From the NCBI GenBank assembly GCA_013433145.1, contig CM024189.1, positions 4,770,501 to 4,834,500 on the forward strand: a DNA stretch of 64,000 nt, given 5' to 3'. Shown one piece after another: positions 57,826 through 64,000 of this stretch; the first letter of the stretch is position 1; every line of letters begins with the position of its first letter. The translations under genes and the position numbers were made by a program. The notes below the pieces were generated by a model. It saw only the letters and a program-made list of their open reading frames with translations. It was not told where the DNA came from and ran no database searches. This DNA is from Ascaris suum (lineage: Eukaryota; Nematoda; Chromadorea; Rhabditida; Ascarididae).

Positions 57826-58889
57826 GACTTCGAAATCAGCTTCAAACAGTTTCGTTGTCTTTCTAAGAAACAAGTAAAAATACTGCTCCTCAAGCAAATA
57901 CCTATGAAAACACTCTGAGTCGGGTTTCGCTGAGGCCAGCATAGATTTTCTAGCATTTATTTTCGGCTTCAAAGTCCACTATAAACATCAGCGGTTGCAG
58001 GCATTTGCCCTTGATATTCACAGTTGACTAGGTTTTAGGATGAATGTAGTTGCATACTCGGGTATATAATTTTACATCATCTAGGGATCTGTAATGGAAT
58101 ATTTTTTATACATAATTCCACTCAACATAACCGTCATAAATCGATAAAACTAAGCCATCCGCATTATTATGTTGGTTTCCGTGAAAGCAGAAGAAAGATA
58201 GCTGCCTGTGACGTTAACGTAAAGAGCTTCCCTTCAATGTTTTAATTGAATGATTCACTCAGGGTGTGCCGAATCATGCTTCAGCTAGATTTTTTCTCGG
58301 TGTAAAGTCAGTATTTAAAGTATGGTGCTAGGTTCTTTCACAGACGCTAAACCCTTTTAGCGAGCGGGCAAATCGACTCGGTAATCTCCATCATACAATG
58401 GCTTTCTCGTTAGATATAAACGACCTCCCGAGTGAAGAATGGCGGAAGACTCGTGAGCTAGCATCCGTCGACAATGATCCACGTCAATTAGCTTCTGAAT
58501 GTAGAAGTGCTTCATGTTGTAGTAAGTGCTTACAGTATGCATTTGGACATCACTACGTTTTCCCAAAAATTTGATTCTTTTCATTTGCAAAGGTTTCAAA
58601 GCGAAATCTACCAGCTGCTTTAGCGGCTGCCATCGCTCAAAATTGCGTTTCTAAAGCGCTTCTGAGGCGTTGGTTATGAAAGTCGTAAAACAAACTGACG
58701 GTTTCTACTACAGTGATAAACGTGCTCACTCCAAATGTGGAGTGATTTCTTCTAAGTTTTTAAGGGTTGTCAGGTAAAGAAATGTCGGTGCGAACGTTCG
58801 CACCTGTTTTGCCAACATGTGCTGGACAGTTATCCAAAATTTGGAACAAACGGTTCGATGCCTCTAGCTAATAGGACGGGGTCGACACA
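57826..58889. other. Intergenic region after bestrophin
   Basis: No gene seen. The short open frames lack motifs. Confidence 0.35.
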
Positions 58890-59141
58890 CTTAGACACAA
58901 GCGCAGGCGCATGACAGAGATGGAAAGAGATGCGCGCGTCCTCGGCGAGCTGCGCGGTAGTGGTCACTCGGCAATAAAAATGCCGCATTAAATATGGAAG
59001 TATATCGTAAGGAATCAAATCTCGAAAGCCGAGTTTCAACACATTTTAAAATGCATTCAGTGCTCTATCAGAATCATCAACAACCTGAGACAAAAACGAG
59101 AACTTTTCTATAAGATCAATTTCTTATGTGACGCGCAATTG
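58890..59141 (-). repeat. Inverted repeat, left arm
   Basis: The left copy of the pair, with its open frame on the minus strand (59042 downward). Compared with the right arm it carries scattered single-base differences and no obvious indels. Confidence 0.85.
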
Positions 59142-59534
59142 ACAGAAATTGCAGGATCGAAGTACATGCGCTACAGAGATTGAGGTATGTTGACACTGTT
59201 GACATATGCGAGCGATTTGCGAAAGCAATCGCTCGACGAAGTACGGAAACCCCATCACTGACTCGAAGTGGCAACAGGTGTCGCTTATGACAGTGATCGT
59301 GGCGAAAAGACAATATGTAAGTAGCGCAAGTTTTGTGTTGCTTCAATTACGAGCACTTAACAAGTGATCCTCTCTCTGTCTTGAAACATCGCGAGTTTGG
59401 TGCTACTTCAATTGATAGCTTGTTGTAGAAGAAATCAGAGATGTGCTGTTTATGTTTGACGAGATGGCAAGGAAAAGAATGAAGGAATATGGCCTATCGA
59501 GCCAGATGTAGCCATTTCTTCGAAGTTTCCTTGT

Positions 59535-60445
59535 CAGGCGGAACAGGCGCAAAACAAGGGAACATTTGTTCCCCGAAATCCTCATCAACTCTCGGAAGAC
59601 TCTTGAGAAAGATGGAAACTGCAGATGGTTTCAATGTATTCAGCAAATAACTCCAAATGCTTCTCTTTGCGGACGAAGTGGTACTCATTGCCGATGACCC
59701 AAAGAAACTTGCAGTATTCGCTGAACGAGCTCAACAAGAATGCCAAGAAAATTGGGCTCAGCATTTGCAAATGCAAAACGAAGTGGATGAAAAAAGCATT
59801 CTGTCGTTAGTTTCCCATGAAGCTCGATAGTGAAAATATCGAACTTGTGGAACAGTTTGTACACTTATGACAGACTTGCAAATGACCGACGATTTGGGTC
59901 AGGAATTAAGCAGATGAAAAAGAGAGCTTTGGCTAATATTCACCAAGCTCAGTGATATCTATTACGATACAAAAATAAAGATGTCCATAAAGGGAGAACT
60001 CTTCACTTCGACGGCTATCCTTGTTCTTCTGTGAGGGTGCGAAGCGTGGAATACCACACTCGCTGAAGAAAACAAACTAGCAATGACCCAGCGAGCAATG
60101 AAAAGGGGAAAGGAAAGCATCAAGAAATTGCAACACACCACAAACGAAGAGTTGCATTCTGGATCCGCTTTGAAGGATATAGTTGAAGAAGTGTACAAAA
60201 GAAAACTAAGGTGGGCTGGTCGCGCACCGAGATTAAATGGCTGTAGATGGGCTAGATAAATTCTTGAGTGGTAACCAGGAGACGCAAAGCGATCACGCGG
60301 CAGACCGCAACAAAATGGGAAGACCCGCTACGGCGTCTATATGGAGTTACTTGAATATGGAGGGCTCAGGATCATGATAGATGGAAGAGTTGCCAACTGC
60401 ACCGATGAAGGGAACGATGAAATAGACGAAATCATGGCTGTTTGA
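59535..60445 (+). mobile_element. RTE-type retrotransposon relic (polymerase C-terminal part)
   Basis: Frames in order give NICSPKSSSTLGRLLRK (like DTISPKLFTxxLED), then LLFADEVVLIADDPKKL (active-site motif, FADE in place of FADD). After a frameshift come LNELNKNAKKIGLSICKCK, TQRAMKRGKESIKKLQ and RKLRWAGRAPRLNG. The tail reads PGDAKRSRGRPQQNGKTRYG. This order is diagnostic of RTE-class polymerases. Several stops and frameshifts show it is inactive, and the endonuclease domain is absent. Confidence 0.85.
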
Positions 60446-60830
60446 AGTATTCAAAGTATCCTTGCCAGACTCCATCCGTCGCAGTGCACATATAGATGTC
60501 TAAGTTGAAGCATAGCGCTGCAGCCATTGAGTCAATGTCGGCTCCCCAACGCAGAGTATCCACAGCGTTCAGCGCTATGCCCCTTTCCATTACAGTATTT
60601 CTTCCACACTGTTGCACATGGCCGTGTTCATGAACATCTCTTAAATCTACTCACACTCATTTGTGATCTCAAATGTCATTTTAGCGCATTGTTTAGGCAT
60701 TCCTCTGAAGCAGTGAATTGTTTTGTAAAATTTAAAGCATTAACTGTCCAAAGCTCAGTCTTCTGCGATATGGTGAAGGTGATGAGAATCGATCGGACAT
60801 CTGGGTGATGATGTCCCGTTCCCTTGATGC
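60432..60830 (-). pseudogene. OTU-like cysteine protease relic
   Basis: The minus-strand frame at 60600-60432 reads DTLRWGADIDSMAAALCFNL, then DIYMCTATDGVWQGYFEYF and a stop. This resembles the WGG-x-(I/V)E-x-x-AAA...xDIYV segment of OTU domains, with Trp-Gly kept. About 180 nt upstream another frame gives GTGHHHPDVRSILITF, like the segment after the OTU catalytic Cys (TGxxxxHxxVRxxL). The frames are broken between them. OTU domains occur in nematode mobile elements, which fits its position inside the inverted-repeat structure. Confidence 0.4.
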
Positions 60831-60839
60831 AACATGCGA

Positions 60840-61880
60840 GTGCTCTGAAAAGCCGAAATGAATCGCTCGCTATCTAATGGTAACGCCACATTCCATTGCT
60901 AGGAGCCTTTGTGCGAAATAAGCACGCCTGGAGCAGCGTTTAACATCCTAACGGCACTGTGCAAAAATGCATGCCCATCAACTTTCTGAAGGTTGAGCAA
61001 TGCACGCGGCTTATGCCGTTAACAAGCTTCCGATCCGCTTTAGTCGACTTAATCACAGGTTGCATTGTCGAATGCGCAAATTTTGTTTCGACAGGCTGTG
61101 CCCTTGGAACGCTTCGGATGCGAGAAACTGCTTACCGTGATGCTGGGTGTAAAAACAATTGCCATCAGCTCTGACTGCACCGTCGCTCATTCTCCTGGTT
61201 TCTTGATTGACTTGGAATGAACACGAGTCGGTGGACAGGTAACTTGCACTGGAAGCAAGTACTTTTTCTAAACGTTATTCAGCCATTCCAGATTTGTGGC
61301 TCGAAACGAGTGCTCTTGATAGCCCCATCTTCTTTACGATCTCCTCCACATCTTACGAATTGGCTTCTTTGACTAAAGTTGCGCACTTCAAATGACTGCT
61401 TACATTGAAGGTTTCCTGTTTGTAACCAGTTTGTTTGTAACCATTTGTAACCGCCTGCCATGTAATTCGCAATTCTTCGAATTGGGAGCGTGTCGCCTTC
61501 GAGCTGCTTTTTCCCTCACATTCCTGACTTGTCTATGTCGGAGAGCAAGTGCTGCATGCAATCAAACTATGTTAATGCAATTAACTAGACGCTGTACGCG
61601 TCGATTGGCTCATCGTTATGCCTATACGAGAAAGAAATGAAGTGATGGAAACCTGGATTTGTCGAACTGAAGAATTCATAACCGCCGCATATAACAATCG
61701 CACGAAAAATCCATTCATGAAGAGTCACAGGGAGTTTAATGCAGCTTAAGAACGACTGGGTCATTTCATTAAACCGTCGAGGGTCGTTTCATTAATTCAG
61801 TTCTCCAATAAGAACGCAATGTCAATAGTGCACGAGAATAACGCATAAGATAATGCATAAGGCGACACTGAAATTTGTGG
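60840..61880. other. Interior of the inverted-repeat structure, no gene assigned
   Basis: Open frames at 60959-61174 and 61392-61640 (plus) and 61279-61461 (minus) have no motif I recognise. The whole stretch probably derives from mobile elements. Confidence 0.3.
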
Positions 61881-62132
61881 CAATTGCGCGTCACATAAGA
61901 AATTGATCTTATAGAAAAGTTCTTGTTTTCGTCTCAGCTTATTAATGATTCTGATAGAGCACTGAATGCATTTTAAAATGTGTTGAAACTCGGCTTTCGA
62001 GATTTGATTCCTTACGATATACTTCCATATTTAATGCGGTATTTTTATTGCCGAGTGACCACTACCGCGCAGCTCGCCGAGGACGCGCGCGTCTCTCTTC
62101 ATCTCTCTCGTGCGTCTGCACTTGTGGCTAAG
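61881..62132 (+). repeat. Inverted repeat, right arm
   Basis: The right copy of the pair, with its open frame on the plus strand from 61980. Sequence similarity to the left arm fades just past CTAAG at 62132. Confidence 0.85.
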
Positions 62133-63098
62133 TACACCCACACCAATAGGATTACTGCCATATCGAGAGTTTTGGAAAGTTGCTGCGAACCGACAAAAGT
62201 TATTTTTACCAAAACCGACGAAAACTCGCGCATTGCCATTTGTTTATTTTTATTTTTGTTCTGTTTCAACATCATGAAGTGGAAAAGCATAAAAAGTATG
62301 TGGCTACAAACAGAAAAAAAGAATGGCAAAGCAAACGACGGAATCAAAAGAAAGAAGACGAAACGAGAGGAAAACGGCAACCTGTCAAAATGAGAATCAA
62401 ACACTTTAGGATTTAATAGATAAGGGCAGCACTAGGTATGAAAATCGAAACGACTCAGCTGTTGTTCTAAAGATGGAAAAGTGTGAGAGCGGGAGAACTG
62501 ACCAAATCTGGCATTGAAAGCATCCTAAATGAAATAATAAATGAAAATTATGTGGGCCAACTGAAGTATTTAGCATAGACGATACCCTCTTTGACTAAGT
62601 GATTCGGATTTTGGAGTTGTTTTGAGCAGTTCCTATGATAATTGGAGCGATGACAAATAAAGTGAACTACACAACGCCATTGATGACCCATATGATATTT
62701 CATGTTTCGTTTATATTGCATTATTATATATATCTCCATATATTGACAAATATCTAGCACTGAGCATCGTTGAATAGGAAATTTAAAGGAAGTAAAATTT
62801 CAACTAAGAAGCAGCGTAATTTTTCTCTCCATTAACCGTTGACATTCGCCGCTTCGGCCAATTTTTTTATATGGCTGTAATTTTAGGGCATCAGACAATA
62901 CGATTTCGCTCACAAAAAACAATGCATTCTTGTGATAAATTCGATTCATAAAAGATTATTTACAAAATCAGAAGAAAAAGCTCTCTAGTTAGATAAATTA
63001 TGCTTTATTTCAAAGATATTCAAAAATATTTCTTTGCCAAAACTTTCTTACGGCTGAAAATGTTATTGTCTACTTAGTGAAATTATTTTATTCAATAG
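62133..63098. other. Intergenic AT-rich region
   Basis: No gene supported. Short Lys-rich open frames near 62200-62410 are compositional. Confidence 0.35.
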
Positions 63099-63101
63099 AA
63101 A

Positions 63102-63310
63102 ATGGCGGAAAAAAACCTTTTTGAAATTCTTCGATCACATTTGTATGGCAAAAGAGTTGTTTTATCTCATGGGGCAGGTATGGGGCGTTTTTATATTATT
63201 TCGAATGTAAACGGCTCAGTGAATGATTTTGATGCTGTGAAAATCGTTTATCTTTCAGCTCTGCATAACTTCGACTTATCATCGCCACCTACTCATAGAG
63301 CTAGAGGCAG
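63102..63310 (+). CDS. Possible first two exons of a gene running off the window
   Basis: ATG at 63102 follows an acceptor-like TTCAATAG (63091-63098), suggesting a trans-spliced leader. Exon 1 (63102-63177) encodes MAEKNLFEILRSHLYGKRVV and ends one base into a codon at a GTATGG donor. Exon 2 (63259-63310) follows a strong TTTCAG acceptor and, in matching phase, encodes LHNFDLSSPPTHRARGR before a GTATTT donor. A further candidate exon starts after TTTTAG near 63611, but its translation is not convincing. I do not recognise the protein. Confidence 0.35.
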
Positions 63311-64000
63311 GTATTTTAATTTTTTTGCTTAGTGCGGACAACAGTATTCGCTATAAAACGGCTTGATACGAGCTTAAATTTTTAAGCAACAGCTCTGCCT
63401 ATGTAGTACGCGTATGCTGTTCACTTCAGATCACATACTAACGTATTGCAGATGAATTATTCAGCTTCATTTGATTTTCTAAATCTCTCCTAGAAAATTT
63501 TCGAACAACAAGTTGCGATAAAAAACGTCCCAGTTTCATTTCCATTAAAAAAATTTCTTCACCTCAGATAGTACTTTTCCATTGCATTTCCTCTTTCTGA
63601 GTTATTTTAGCATCCACAAATTAAAGTGTTTTACTGTTATGTCGTTTCGCACCATCTTATCGCACTGTATTTCCTTCCGTTGTGGCTTTTATAAAGCTGT
63701 ATTTCGTGTGCTACATACTGAATCTTCACCTATAAATGTATCTGCTTATTCCCCTTATTTAATTGGCAAGTCAATGAGTCGGTTGAAGAACGGACAAGTT
63801 CCGTATCTTCAAACCACTTTCACCTTATATGCTGAAATCTTTCGGTCCATCACCGCATAATATGGGCTCGGTAAACGTTCGTCGATTTTCTTTCTTCAAA
63901 TATTTCCATAAGTGATTTCTTTGTCGCAAGCGAGGATATGCGAAGGAATGCATACTGCGCTGTAGCAGTTAGCGCCGTTTTTTACTCTCCTTCATCGTTC

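Larger units (their letters stand above)
58890..62132. mobile_element. 3.2-kb structure bounded by 252-nt inverted repeats
   Basis: 58890-59141 and 61881-62132 are inverted copies of equal length, alignable without gaps and about nine-tenths identical. Both carry an open frame starting MLKLGFRDLIPYDILPYL that reads outward from the structure, and it stays open in both. The interior contains an RTE relic and an OTU-like relic. This could be a DNA transposon with long terminal inverted repeats carrying nested insertions, or two independent copies of one repeat in opposite orientation. No target-site duplication was identified. Confidence 0.6.

Overview
The window is eukaryotic and most likely comes from a clade V (strongylid-type) nematode. 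The evidence is short GT-AG introns with TTTCAG-like acceptors, compact multi-exon genes, a short nematode-style bestrophin, and remnants of RTE and CR1/jockey-like retrotransposons of the kind common in hookworm and related genomes. The species is inferred, not shown. All gene models below were assembled by eye from exon phase, splice sites and protein motifs.

Layout. (1) 1.5-12.2 kb, plus strand: a complete 16-exon RBM39/CAPER splicing-factor gene. Its second intron holds a phase-compatible exon with an in-frame stop, a candidate poison exon. (2) 14.3-28.4 kb: a cluster of related genes for small, apparently secreted Pro/Gly/Trp-rich proteins with a Cys-x(1-2)-Cys-Cys motif. Two are on the minus strand (14.3-16.3 and 16.9-21.5 kb) and one, larger, on the plus strand (24.7-28.4 kb). 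I do not recognise the family. It is the best candidate here for something undescribed. (3) 30.0-35.8 kb, minus: a complete 9-exon mitochondrial tRNA 2-thiouridylase gene (TRMU/MTU1) with a CR1-like fragment in one intron. (4) 37.7-42.5 kb, minus: a complete 9-exon gene matching complex I assembly factor NDUFAF4, with a long C-terminal extension. It lies upstream of TRMU in the same orientation, so two mitochondrial genes sit in tandem. (5) 44.4-47.5 kb, minus: a decayed CR1/jockey-like reverse transcriptase and the first exon of a saposin-like protein. (6) 50.1-57.8 kb, plus: a complete 9-exon bestrophin anion-channel gene. (7) 58.9-62.1 kb: a 3.2-kb structure bounded by 252-nt inverted repeats, containing an RTE-type reverse transcriptase relic and an OTU-protease-like relic. 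(8) 63.1 kb: the likely first exons of a gene that runs off the window.

The housekeeping genes have unrelated jobs: splicing, mitochondrial tRNA modification and complex I assembly, and anion transport. The only obvious functional pairing is NDUFAF4 with TRMU. Long stretches between genes are AT-rich, with simple repeats and no coding signal I can support.
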